From contig NZ_JBOCEF010000015.1 of the NCBI RefSeq assembly GCF_050586345.1, forward strand, positions 1-64,000: a stretch of 64,000 nt of DNA, given 5' to 3'. Made by a program: the position numbers and the translations under genes. Position 1 is the first letter of the stretch; every line of letters begins with the position of its first letter. Positions 46,605 through 55,300 of this stretch are shown piece by piece. The notes beneath the pieces were generated by a model. That model saw only the letters and a program-made list of their open reading frames with translations, was not told the origin of the DNA and searched no databases. This DNA is from JBOCEF01 sp050586345. Lineage in GTDB: Bacteria > Pseudomonadota > Alphaproteobacteria > Rhodobacterales > Rhodobacteraceae.

Positions 46605-47027
46605 GCCCCGCCCCGGTCGCGGCGAGGCGGTTTTCGTCTTCGCCGCGGAAACGGTCCCGGGGCGCGCGCCGCCGGGGTCGACGCCCCGGCGACCGTCATC
46701 TTCGCAGATACGAATCAATTCATTGCGCAACCGACGTCCCGGGCCCGCTTTCCGCCGCGTCCGGGGGGCGCTTCGGCCGTTTGCCCAATAGACCGGCGCC
46801 CGGCGCGGCACGTTTTCGTCACTTTTAACGCTTCAATGATGGATAATTGGAAATCCTCGCAACCACAGCGCGGTTTCCCAAGCTAAGCTGACCTCATAGA
46901 TGAATGCGTCCTGACCACGAGGCGGCAGGGCGCGCGCGCCAGGGGGCCCCGTGACGTCCCCTGCGCGTACGGCACGCCTCGACCGGCGGAGCATTTTCCG
47001 CCGACTGCGAAGCGATGGGGGCTTGGC
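46605..47027. other. Promoter region of the peroxidase-like gene
   Basis: About 420 bases. The stretch 46690-46920 is less GC-rich than the rest (for example GATGGATAATTGGAAATCC) and is the probable promoter. No gene or clear operator is visible. Confidence 0.5.
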
Positions 47028-48452
47028 ATGACTCACACTCGACCCAACCCGGCGCAGGCCGGCCCGTCGGCGTACCCGCCTTCCGGGGAAACCGGCGCCG
47101 ACGATCCCGATCCGGACCGGGCCCGGGCCCCGGACGGGCCCGACGGCCGCTCCGGACCCCGAGGCGGCCCGCGCGCCGGGGAGCGCATCGAGGGCCGGTT
47201 CGGACTGTTCTCCGCCACCGCCCGGCCCGGCCCGACCGAAGGCGCCGAGGCCGCGGCCCGCGCCGCCGCTGGGGGCGGCGCCGCGGGGAACGCCCGGGAC
47301 GCGGGCGCGGCGGGCTTCCGCCCCGACCCGCTGGCCGCCGCCTTCCTGCAGCTGATCGCCCATGACATGTGCCTCGCGCTCAGCCCCGAGACCCCGGGCG
47401 CGGCGCCCGCGGGCAACCGGCGGCGCGGGTGGATCGACCTCGATTCGATCTATGGCGACGGGCGCGATTCCCGCGGCCGGCCCGTCGGCGCCGCCGCCCT
47501 GCGCGACCCGCATTCCCCGCGCATGATGCGCCTGGCCGGCGGGCGCGGCGACGCGCCCGAGGGCCTGCCCTGGATCAACGGCCCCGAGGACCCCTGCCCC
47601 CTCGCCGCCCGGCCCTGCGGCTTCGCCCTGGCCCCGGCCGGCGACATGCGCCCGCCGCGCCCGCTGCTGGCCGATCCGCGCAATGGCGGCGATCCGCTGC
47701 TGGAGAAGCTGGTCCTCGCCGCCCTGCGCCTGCACAACCGCGCCGCGCTGGCGCTGGCGGACGAGGGCGTGCCCGAGAGCGACCCGACCATCGGCTTCCT
47801 GCGCGCGCGCGAGGAACTGCGGCTGCTGGTGCAGTGGCTCGCCCTCAACGCCGCCCTGCCCGCGCTGGCCGGGGATGACGCGCTCGAGGACGCGACGGAC
47901 GCGGGCGCGCCGCTGTTCTCGCGCCTGGCCGAGCGGGAGGCGGGCGGCATCCCGCCCCTGCCGCTCGAACTCGTCGCCGCGCTGCTGCCGCTGGTCGCGC
48001 TGCATCGCGGCCCGGACGGCGCCGCGGGCGCGGACCCTGACCGCCTCGCGGCGCTGGTCGCGCTGGGGGGCCGGGCGGGGCTGCCCTCGGGGCAATGCGT
48101 GCACCGGATGGCCGCCTCGGCGCTGAAGCTGCGCATGGCGCCGATGACCGCGACCGAGATCGCCGACGGCCCCGGCGCCGCGGCGCTGTCCGGCCCGCTG
48201 TCCGAGGACACGCCCCTCGCGCTCTACCTTCTGCGCGAGGCGGAGGAGCGCGGCGACGGCGAGACGCTGGGCCCGCTCGGCGCCGCGCTGCTGGCCGAAA
48301 CGCTGGTCGGCCTGGTGTCGCGCGATCCGATGTCCTACTGGCGCCGCCCCGGCGACACCGGCGGGCGCTGGCGCCCCGAGGACGGCGTGCTGCGCCGGAA
48401 CGGGCGGCCCATCGTGACGCTCGAGGATTTCATCGCGGCGGCCGAGGACTGA
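47028..48452 (+). CDS. Animal-type haem peroxidase-like protein
   Basis: A 474-aa protein with a disordered Pro/Arg-rich N-terminus (1-95) and a domain resembling the animal haem peroxidase (peroxidase/cyclooxygenase) superfamily. It has FLQLIAHDM with distal H112 and calcium-site D113, SIYGDG (140-145), PRNGGDPLLEKLVLAALRLHNRA with the catalytic arginine position R234, and REELRLLVQWLALN after it. The proximal-His motif (R-x-GHS) is not evident, so activity is uncertain. No signal peptide. Such proteins are common but uncharacterised in Rhodobacterales. Convergent with the SARP-type regulator. Confidence 0.72.
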   Translation: MTHTRPNPAQAGPSAYPPSGETGADDPDPDRARAPDGPDGRSGPRGGPRAGERIEGRFGLFSATARPGPTEGAEAAARAAAGGGAAGNARDAGAAGFRPDPLAAAFLQLIAHDMCLALSPETPGAAPAGNRRRGWIDLDSIYGDGRDSRGRPVGAAALRDPHSPRMMRLAGGRGDAPEGLPWINGPEDPCPLAARPCGFALAPAGDMRPPRPLLADPRNGGDPLLEKLVLAALRLHNRAALALADEGVPESDPTIGFLRAREELRLLVQWLALNAALPALAGDDALEDATDAGAPLFSRLAEREAGGIPPLPLELVAALLPLVALHRGPDGAAGADPDRLAALVALGGRAGLPSGQCVHRMAASALKLRMAPMTATEIADGPGAAALSGPLSEDTPLALYLLREAEERGDGETLGPLGAALLAETLVGLVSRDPMSYWRRPGDTGGRWRPEDGVLRRNGRPIVTLEDFIAAAED

Positions 48453-48472
48453 TCCCCCCGGCCAGGGACGAA

Positions 48473-48504
48473 AAGGGGCGGCGGGAGAGATCCCGCCGCC
48501 CCTT
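48473..48504. terminator. Bidirectional terminator
   Basis: A perfect 14-bp stem AAGGGGCGGCGGGA / TCCCGCCGCCCCTT with GAGA loop, between the convergent peroxidase-like and regulator genes. A/T-rich flanks favour the plus strand (CTTCTCTC) and also serve the minus (TTTTCGTCC). Confidence 0.85.
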
Positions 48505-48542
48505 CTCTCAGGCCCGGCCCAGGCCCGCCCCGCCGCCCGGCG

Positions 48543-50321
48543 TCAGAGCGGCACGCCCGCCTCGCGCAGCGCCTCGGCCCATTCGCGGCCGGTCTCGAAC
48601 CGCCCCGCGGGATGCGAGCCGAGATAGGTCGACACGCTCAGCCCCGGCTCCAGCCGCATCAGCTCCTGCGCCGCGCGGCGGGCCTCCTCGGTCAGGCCCA
48701 GCCGCTGCAGGGCGATGGTGCGCACCCGCAGGGTCGAGGGGTGGCGCCGGTTGCCGCAGAGCGAGCGGTTGGCCAGGTCCAGCGCCTCGGCATAGCGCCG
48801 GTCGGCGAGATAGGCGGTGGCCCCGAGCGAATCGTAGTAGTAGCGCTGCGGGTCGAGCGGCGAGAGCCGCCGCGCCCGCTCGGTGAAGCGCACCGCGTCG
48901 GCGGCCTGGTCGCGGAAGGCGTGCAGCGTGCCGAACAGCAGCCAGGCGAAGGCGTCGTTCTCGTCGACCTCGATGGCCTGGCGATAGCGCGTCTCGGCCA
49001 CGTCCATCTCGCCGGCCAGGTGCGAATGCACGAAACCGTCGATGGTCAGCGCCGTCGGGTGCACCGGGTCGATGTCGAGCGCGCGCGCGGTCTCGGCCTT
49101 GGCCGCGGCGATGGCCTCGGCCCGCGCGCCGTCGCGCTCGCCGCCGAACCCCTTCATCACCCGCAGAACATGCCACTTGCCCAGCCAGGCGTGCAGCTCG
49201 GCCCGGCCCGGCACCCGCGCGACCGCGGCGTCCAGCATCTCCTTCGCCAGGAAGAACTGGGTGCGGTCGGCGCCGTGCATCAGCCCGATGGCGGCCATCA
49301 GCAGCTCGTGCACCGCGAGGCTGGGCAGCGGGCGCGCCCGCACCGCCTCGGCCGCCAGCTGCGCCGCCGCGCGCGAGGCGTCGACCACCACCGTGCGCGC
49401 CACGTCCAACTCGCCGCGCAGGAAGGTCGGCACGTCGCCGAAATGCTCGCGGCTTTCCAGCAGGCGCATCGACTGCGCGTCATGCAGGTCGACATTGAGC
49501 CGGAACCGCTCGCCCGAGGCGCGGATCTCCCCGGTCACCAGGAAGCGGGGGTTCAGCTCGGCCGTCACCTGCGGCAGCGTCGCCCGGCGCGCCGCGAAAT
49601 GGCGCGAAGAGAGATGCGAGATCACGTTGAAGCCGCGGCTGCGCGACAGCGCGCGCGAGACGTCCTCGGCCAGCGCGTCGCCCAGGCCCCCGCCCGCGTC
49701 GTCTCCGAAATCGCGGAACGGCAGCACCGCGATGGCCGGCCGCAGCTCGAGATCGGGCGAGACCGCGAAGGGCGCGGCGGCGGCGGCGGCGGCGGCGGAC
49801 ATCAGCCCGCGCGCGGCGGCGAACGGGGCCGGGCCCGCGGGCGCCGGGGCCCGCGCCGCCGCTTGCGTCCCCGCGGCCGCGAGGCGCTCGGCCTCGAGCC
49901 GGTCGGGGATCCGCCCGGCGCGCATCTCGTCCCGGCGCTCCTGCAGCCAGGTGACGAAGGCCTGCTCCGAGCGCAGCTCCATCCCCTCGAGGAAATCGCC
50001 GTCGGCCGGATCGCCCGCGAGATCCACCATCGACAGGTTCAGCGTGACCCGGTCGCGGGTGGCGGTCAGCAGGTCGTCGGCCCGGTCGCCCAGCATCTTG
50101 CGCACCTGGGAGAGCGCGTTGCGCAGGCTGCCCTTGGCCTGGGCCGACTGCACGTTGCCCCAGAGCGTGTCCTGCAGGAACCCGCGCGTGCGCGAGCCTT
50201 GCGGCGACAGCGCGAGCATGGCGATCAGGGCCTGCTGTTTCGCCCCGAGGGCGAGCGGCGCGCCCCCAAGGAGTCCGAATTCGAAAGGCCCGTAAAGTTT
50301 CAAAAGGTATCGGATGGACAT
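48543..50321 (-). CDS. SARP/BTAD-like winged-helix regulator with TPR repeats
   Basis: A 592-aa one-component regulator. Residues 1-95 resemble an OmpR/SARP-type DNA-binding winged helix (LYGPFEFGLLGG ... LQDTLWGNVQSAQAKGSLRNALSQVRKML). A Pro/Ala linker (about 145-190) is followed by the PAIAVLPFRDFGDD block also seen in adenylate-cyclase-associated and CadC-like TPR regulators (about 195-320). TPR-like helical repeats run from about 345 to the end. No membrane span. It may respond to protein or peptide partners. The start region holds nested inverted repeats that could be its own operator. Convergent with the peroxidase-like gene. Confidence 0.75.
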   Translation of the reverse strand: MSIRYLLKLYGPFEFGLLGGAPLALGAKQQALIAMLALSPQGSRTRGFLQDTLWGNVQSAQAKGSLRNALSQVRKMLGDRADDLLTATRDRVTLNLSMVDLAGDPADGDFLEGMELRSEQAFVTWLQERRDEMRAGRIPDRLEAERLAAAGTQAAARAPAPAGPAPFAAARGLMSAAAAAAAAPFAVSPDLELRPAIAVLPFRDFGDDAGGGLGDALAEDVSRALSRSRGFNVISHLSSRHFAARRATLPQVTAELNPRFLVTGEIRASGERFRLNVDLHDAQSMRLLESREHFGDVPTFLRGELDVARTVVVDASRAAAQLAAEAVRARPLPSLAVHELLMAAIGLMHGADRTQFFLAKEMLDAAVARVPGRAELHAWLGKWHVLRVMKGFGGERDGARAEAIAAAKAETARALDIDPVHPTALTIDGFVHSHLAGEMDVAETRYRQAIEVDENDAFAWLLFGTLHAFRDQAADAVRFTERARRLSPLDPQRYYYDSLGATAYLADRRYAEALDLANRSLCGNRRHPSTLRVRTIALQRLGLTEEARRAAQELMRLEPGLSVSTYLGSHPAGRFETGREWAEALREAGVPL

Positions 50322-50366
50322 CGCGGCGCCCCCCTCGGCAATTCAATCGATAATTACACCGGAGTG

Positions 50367-50428
50367 ACGCTTCGTTAGAAGTTCCGCAGCGGAAACTGAC
50401 GCATTTTTAACGAAGGGCGTAAAATGCG
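50367..50428. promoter_or_regulatory. Nested inverted repeats upstream of the SARP-type gene
   Basis: An inner near-palindrome AGTTCCGC-AG-CGGAAACT (50380-50397) lies between outer arms ACGCTTCGTTA and TAACGAAGGGCGT. The element is 45-105 bases upstream of the start at 50321 in a locally less GC-rich stretch. It may be an operator or promoter region. Confidence 0.45.
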
Positions 50429-50542
50429 CGCCCCGCCCGCGGCGATCCCGGCGGCCGCCGCCTCGACGCGGGGACGACGCCGGGACCGCGCCGCGGGACG
50501 CTTTCCAAAACCAGTTACCCCAATGCGGGCGCCCGCCCCGGC

Positions 50543-50581
50543 GGGCCCCGCGGCCGGGCCCCGCGGCCGGGCCCCGCGGCC
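50543..50581. repeat. Three 13-bp tandem repeats
   Basis: Three exact copies of GGGCCCCGCGGCC (50543-50555, 50556-50568, 50569-50581), between the regulator promoter and the small-RNA array. Confidence 0.95.
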
Positions 50582-50621
50582 GGCGATGGCGGCGCAGGGG
50601 TCGATCATGCAACGGGGGGCC

Positions 50622-50666
50622 GGAAAAGAAAATGCCCCCGTCCGGTGGGAGGATCCGGACGGGGGC
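50622..50666 (-). terminator. Terminator of the small-RNA array
   Basis: The last hairpin of unit 4 (GCCCCCGTCCGG / CCGGACGGGGGC, 50634-50666) is followed on the minus strand by ATTTTCTTTTCC. This is the only unit followed by a T-tract, as expected if the four units are one transcript that is later cut. Confidence 0.85.
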
Positions 50667-50774
50667 TCTTGGCCTCGGGGCCGGAGGGAGGGTCCGGCGG
50701 CCTGGCCGTCGGCGGGTCCGTTCCGTCTGCGCGTCGGATCGCTGGGAGGAGGTGCGAGCCGTGCGCCGGGTCGG
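50634..50774 (-). ncRNA. Anti-SD small RNA unit 4 (CcsR/cuckoo-like)
   Basis: Fourth and most diverged unit. CCTCCTCCC lies at 50744-50752 in the first hairpin loop. A second hairpin has loop ACCCTCCCT between CCGG arms, and the third hairpin loop ATCCTCCCA lies on the CCCCGTCCGG stem, followed by the T-tract. Confidence 0.75.
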
Positions 50775-50803
50775 GAAGGGACCGGCCGATCCTGATTTCA
50801 GCG

Positions 50804-50946
50804 TCCCCGTCCGGTGGGAGGATCCGGACGGGGAGCTTGTCCTCGGCGGCCCGGTGGGGGGTCCGGGAGGGCCGAGGTCACGGCGGGGTCTTCCGGGCGG
50901 CGAGGGCGACGCGCTGGGAGGAGGTGCGCGGCGTCCGCCGGGTCGG
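50804..50946 (-). ncRNA. Anti-SD small RNA unit 3 (CcsR/cuckoo-like)
   Basis: Nearly identical to unit 2. Hairpin 1 loop has CCTCCTCCC at 50916-50924 on a GCGC-based stem. Hairpin 2 is CCTCGG ... CCGAGG (50841-50877) with loop ACCCCCCA. Hairpin 3 is the CCCCGTCCGG stem (50804-50834) with loop ATCCTCCCA. Confidence 0.78.
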
Positions 50947-50975
50947 AGAGACCGGGCCGATCCTTGTCTTTGAAG

Positions 50976-51118
50976 TCCCCGCCCGGTGGGAGGGTCCGGG
51001 CGGGGACCTTGTCCTCGGCGGCCCGGTGGGAGGTCCGGGAGGGCCGAGGTCACGGCGGGGTCTTCTGGGCGGCGAGGGCGACGCGCTGGGAGGAGGTGCG
51101 CGGCGTCCGCCGGGTCAG
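50976..51118 (-). ncRNA. Anti-SD small RNA unit 2 (CcsR/cuckoo-like)
   Basis: Reference-like unit. Hairpin 1 has CCTCCTCCC at 51088-51096 between GACGCCGCGC and GCGCGTCGCC arms (two mismatches). Hairpin 2 spans 51013-51049 with loop ACCTCCCA between CCCGG arms. Hairpin 3 spans 50976-51006 with loop ACCCTCCCA on a perfect CCCCGCCCGG stem. Confidence 0.8.
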
Positions 51119-51146
51119 AGTGACCGGGCCGATCCTTGTTTCGAAG

Positions 51147-51285
51147 TCCCCGCCCGGTGGGAGGTTCCGGGCGGGGACCTTGCCTCGGAAGCCGGAGGGA
51201 GGGTCCGGGGTCCGAGGTCTCGATCAGAAGCCTGTGCGGCAGGGGCGACGCGCTGGGAGGAGGTGCGCGGCGCTCGCCGGGTCAG
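51147..51285 (-). ncRNA. Anti-SD small RNA unit 1 (CcsR/cuckoo-like)
   Basis: First unit after the 52-aa ORF. Its 5' end overlaps that ORF's stop (CTGACCCGGCG, matching TCTGACCCGGCG in unit 2). CCTCCTCCC is at 51255-51263. Hairpin 2 has loop ACCCTCCCT, and hairpin 3 (51147-51177) has loop AACCTCCCA on a perfect CCCCGCCCGG stem. The loops are complementary to Shine-Dalgarno sequences. In Rhodobacter, CcsR RNAs with such loops are processed from an ORF-sRNA cotranscript. Assignment to that family rests on architecture. Confidence 0.8.
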
Positions 51286-51440
51286 GCGGTCCGACCGTTT
51301 CCGTGAACCGTCGCGCCGCCGAAAGCGTCGCGGATGCCGGTCATCAGGGTGCGCAGCGCATGGGCGACGGCCTCGGCCTGAAGACGACGGGCGTCAGCCT
51401 CGATGTCGGACAGGGTCGGCAGGGTGTCGGTGCGCTTCAT
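51282..51440 (-). CDS. 52-aa small protein heading the small-RNA array
   Basis: A 52-aa helical protein beginning MKRTDTLPTLSDIEADARRL and continuing QAEAVAHALRTLMTGIRDAF with a polar tail. The DIEADARRLQAEA helix resembles a family of very small Rhodobacterales proteins of unknown function. It lacks the Arg-rich C-terminal signature of DUF1127 proteins such as CcaF1, which head the known CcsR locus. No good ribosome site is visible. The frame is open upstream but that part looks non-coding. Its stop lies inside the first small-RNA unit, so the ORF and the array are probably one transcript. Confidence 0.6.
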   Translation of the reverse strand: MKRTDTLPTLSDIEADARRLQAEAVAHALRTLMTGIRDAFGGATVHGNGRTA

Positions 51441-51555
51441 CGTCGTTCGCGGCCATCTCGGGCGGCCGCCCTTTCGTGTTCCGGGTGCTCCGGGCCGCCG
51501 CGTCTCGGCGCGACCGCCCTTGCTTGAGATTGAAGATAGGTCGGGACGGCTGACG

Positions 51556-51568
51556 TGTGCACTGCACA
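51556..51568. promoter_or_regulatory. Palindrome upstream of the small-RNA locus
   Basis: TGTGCA-C-TGCACA, perfect 6-bp arms with 1-base spacer, 116 bases upstream of the 52-aa ORF in the less GC-rich leader (51520-51730). Possible operator; regulator unknown. No convincing -35/-10 or heat-shock sigma promoter could be fixed by eye. Confidence 0.4.
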
Positions 51569-51737
51569 AAAGGCCAAACCCGATTTGCAGGGAATGCATA
51601 TCTCGCACCTGCGAAATAAACCGATCCGCAAGGTTACGCACGCGGAAGGCGAGTCCGGTCGCAGACATCCGGCCCGTCGCCGCAATGCCGCCCCAATTAA
51701 CCAGAATCCGGTGTCATACCAAGGTCGTAGATGCAAG

Positions 51738-51770
51738 GACGCCCCGCCGCGTCGGGCGCGGCGGGGCGTC
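51738..51770 (-). terminator. Terminator of the soxDAG transcript
   Basis: A perfect 14-bp stem GACGCCCCGCCGCG / CGCGGCGGGGCGTC with a 5-base loop, 30 bases beyond the soxG stop on the minus strand. The following sequence CTTGCATC is only moderately T-rich. Confidence 0.72.
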
Positions 51771-51799
51771 GATGACTCGCGAAGACGGGCGCGGGCGGC

Positions 51800-52345
51800 T
51801 CAGGCCCGGATCGCCACCGGCAGGCTGTTCGGCGCCGCAGCATTGCGCAGCCATGCAGCGGTGTAATCGCTCACCGAGCGGTGACAGACCAGGCCGAAGC
51901 CGTCGCCCGCGCACCAGAACGCCGCCGCCACCTGCCCCAGCCGGGTGCGCCGGAACGCCCCCGGCCCGAAGGCGGCGGGGCGCAGGTCCACCGGCGCGCC
52001 CTTGGCCAGGACCTCGCGCGCGCCCGGCCCCGACAGCGCGAACTGCACCCGGGCCGAGGACAGGTCCAGCATCAGCGAATGCAGCCGCCCGAGCCGCTTC
52101 TCCAGCGCCGCCGCCTGCGCGGCCGCCTCCGCCGGGTCCTCGCCCTCGGGGAGCAGCAGCAAGAGCTCGTCCGGGCTCATCCACGCCGCCGCGCCGCCCT
52201 CGCCGGTCTCGATCCGCCGCACGCCCGGCACGGGCAGGCCGAACAGCCCCTCCAGCGCATTGGCCACGGAGGGTTTCGCGAGGTCCGCGCGCAGCGAGAT
52301 CATCCCCCGGTTCGCCGGGCCGCTGATGATGACGGGATCAGACAT
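51800..52345 (-). CDS. soxG: Sarcosine oxidase gamma subunit
   Basis: A 181-aa small-to-middle subunit of heterotetrameric sarcosine oxidase (alpha-beta-gamma-delta). The complex oxidises sarcosine to glycine and, with tetrahydrofolate, 5,10-methylene-THF, or else formaldehyde, plus H2O2. The family pattern is seen in WMSPDELLLLLP, LHSLMLDLSSARVQFALSG and the C-terminal CHRSVSDYTAAWL, which resembles the folded barrel of the aminomethyltransferase group. The ATG overlaps the soxA end by 8 bases and has GGAGAAGCAGG upstream. Confidence 0.93.
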   Translation of the reverse strand: MSDPVIISGPANRGMISLRADLAKPSVANALEGLFGLPVPGVRRIETGEGGAAAWMSPDELLLLLPEGEDPAEAAAQAAALEKRLGRLHSLMLDLSSARVQFALSGPGAREVLAKGAPVDLRPAAFGPGAFRRTRLGQVAAAFWCAGDGFGLVCHRSVSDYTAAWLRNAAAPNSLPVAIRA

Positions 52346-55300
52346 CCTGCTTCTCCCCCTTCGGATCAAAGAATACCGGCGAGACGACCTTGGCGCGCAT
52401 CACCGCGCCCGGCCCGGTGGAGAAGGTCAGCACCTCCCCTTCCCGGTCCATGCCCCCCTCCACCAGCGCCATGGCGATGGAGCGCCCCAGCGTCGGCGAG
52501 TGGTAGGAGGACGTCACGTGCCCGGTCATCCGCGCGCGCCCGTCCTCCTGCACATCCTCGACGCTCGGGGCGCCGTCGGGCAGCCGGTCGCCCGGGGTCT
52601 CGGTCAACAGGCCCACCAGGCGCCGCCGGTCCGCACGCACCAGGTCGGCGCGCATCTGGCCGCGCTTGCCGATGAAGTCGTCCTTCTTCTTCGACACCGC
52701 CCAGTGCAGGTCCAGGTCCTGCGGCGTCACCGTGCCGTCGGTCTCGTCCCCGATCATGATGAAGCCCTTCTCGGCCCGCAGCACGTGCATCGCCTCGGTG
52801 CCGTAGGGCTGCACATCGGACGGCATCCCCGCCTCCAGCAGCCTGTCCCACAGCGCCTGGCCATGGATCGCCGGAACCGCGATCTCGAACGACAGCTCGC
52901 CCGAGAAGGAGATGCGGTGGACCCGCGCCGGGATCCCCCCGAGCGCGCCTTCCGCGAACCCCATGAAGGGGATCGCCTCGCGGCTGACATCCATGCCGCC
53001 GAGCCGCCGCAGGATGTCCCGCGCCTTCGGGCCGACGACCGCGACCTGGGCGTATTGCTCGGTCGCGTCCATCACCCAGACGCGCAGGTCCCACCACTCG
53101 GTCTGCAGCCATTCCTCCATCCAGGCATGCACGCGCCCCGCGCCGCCGGTGGTGGTGTGGCACAGGAACTTGTCCTCGGACAGGCGCACCACCACGCCGT
53201 CGTCGAACAGGAACCCCGCCTCGGTGCACATCAGCCCATAGCGGCAGCGGCCCGGCTTCAGCGTCGACATCATGTTGGTATAGAGCCGGTCAAGGAACAC
53301 CCCTGCATCCGGCCCCGAGACGATGATCTTCCCCAGGGTCGAGGCGTCCAGCATCGCCGCCCCGGTCCGCGCCGCGATCACCTCGCGCCGCACCGCCGCG
53401 TGCACGTCCTCTCCCTCGCGCAGATAGGCGAAGGGACGGCGCCAGTCCCCGACGGCCTCCCAGGTCGCGCCATTGGCGTCGTGCCAGGCGTCCATCGGCG
53501 TCTTGCGGGTCGGCTTGAACAATTCGCCCCGCGCGTCGCCTGCAATGGCGGCGAGGGGGACCGGCGTCCAGGGCGGGCGGAAGGTCGTCGTCCCCACCTG
53601 CGGGATCGGCTTGCCCAGCGCATCGGCCAGGATCGCCAGCCCGTTGATGTTCGACAGCTTCCCCTGGTCCGTCGCCATGCCGAGCGTGGTGTAGCGCTTG
53701 GCGTGCTCGACGCTCTCATACCCCTCGCGCGCCGCCAGCTCGACGTCGGAGACCTTCACGTCGTTCTGGAAGTCGAGGAACGCCTTGGCGCGCAGGTCCG
53801 CCCCCGCCTTCGCGGGCATGATCCAGACCGGCGCCATCGGGGCCTCGGCCTCTTCCTCCACCTCGGGCGCCGCGCCCGGCGCGCCGTCCCCGAAGCCGAG
53901 ATCCCCGGCGGCATGCGCCCCCGCCCGGATCGCGTCCGACAAGGCCCCGGCGGTGGAGAGCGGCCCCGAGGCCGTCCCCGCCGTCAGCACGAAGCCCTGC
54001 CCGTCGCGTCCCAGCGGCGGCTGCGCCGGGTCGGGGCGGAAGCAGGCGGTCCCCTCGTCCCAGGCCAGCTTGCCGCCGCAATGGGACCAGAGGTGGACGG
54101 CCGGGGACCACCCCCCCGACATCAGGATCGCGTCGCAGGGGACCAGTTCGGAGGCCGCGCCGGTCCCGTTCGCGCGGCACACATACGCCCCGCGGACATG
54201 CCACCAGTCATGCTCGACCTTGCGGATCGCCATGCCCTGCCGCACGTCGATCCCCGCTTCGGACGCCGCGCGGGCCAGCGGCCCCTGCGCGCCCTCGCGC
54301 GGGTCGATCACCGCCGCCACGGTCACCCCCGCCTTGGCCAGCGCCAGCGCGGTGCGGTAGCCGTCATCGTTGTTGGTGACCACCACCACCCGCGCGCCCA
54401 CGGCGACTCCCCAGAGCGCCGCGTAATCCCGCGCCGCGGAGGCGAGCATCACCCCCGGCTTGTCATTGCCCGCGAAGCTCAGCGGTCGTTCCACCGCGCC
54501 CTGCGCCGTGATCACCCGCCCCGCGCGCACCCGCCACAAGCGGCGGCGGGGGCCGGGGACGGCGTCGGCGCCCTCGGGCGCGCGCTCATCAAGGATGACA
54601 TAGCCGTGGTCGTGCACCCCCGCCGCCTGGGTGCGCAGGCGCAGGGTGACGTTCTCCATCGCCGACAGCGCGGCGACCTGCGCGTCGATCCACTCGCCCG
54701 CCGGGCGCCCGTCGATGACCGGCGCGTCGACCAGCGCGCGGCCGCCCCACCACCAGTTCTGCTCGACCAGCGTGACCGAGGCCCCGGCCTCGGCCGCCGC
54801 GCGCGCCGCCGCCAGCCCGGCGATGCCGCCGCCGACCACCAGCACGTCGGCGGTCCAGTAGAAATGCTCGTACGCATCCGGGTCGGGTTCCGTGGGCGCC
54901 TTGCCGAGGCCCGCCGCCCGGCGGATCACCGGCTCGAACACCTTCTCCCACGCGTCGAGCGAGTGCATGAAGGTCTTGTAGTAGAACCCCGCGGGGAAGA
55001 CGCGCGACAGCCGGTCGTTCACTTCGCCCACGTCGAATTTCAGCGACGGCCAGCGGTTCTGGCTCTCGGCCGTCAGGCCCTCGCGCAGCTCCACGGTGGT
55101 GGCGCGCAGGTTCGGCTCATAGCGCCCGCCCGCGCCGATTCCGAACAGGGCGTTGGGTTCCTCCCACCCCGCGGAGACGGGGCCCCGGGGGCGGTGATAC
55201 TTGAAGCTGCGCCCCATCAGCATCCGCCCCGAGGCGAGCATGGCCGAGGCGAGCGTGTCGCCGGGATGGCCCGCCAGCACCTCTCCGTCCACGGTCCCGC

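Noticed and set aside
50645..51553. Plus-strand open frames across the small-RNA array
   Set aside because: They merely translate the complementary strand of the repeats (repeating GGSGRG-like peptides) and lack starts with ribosome sites.
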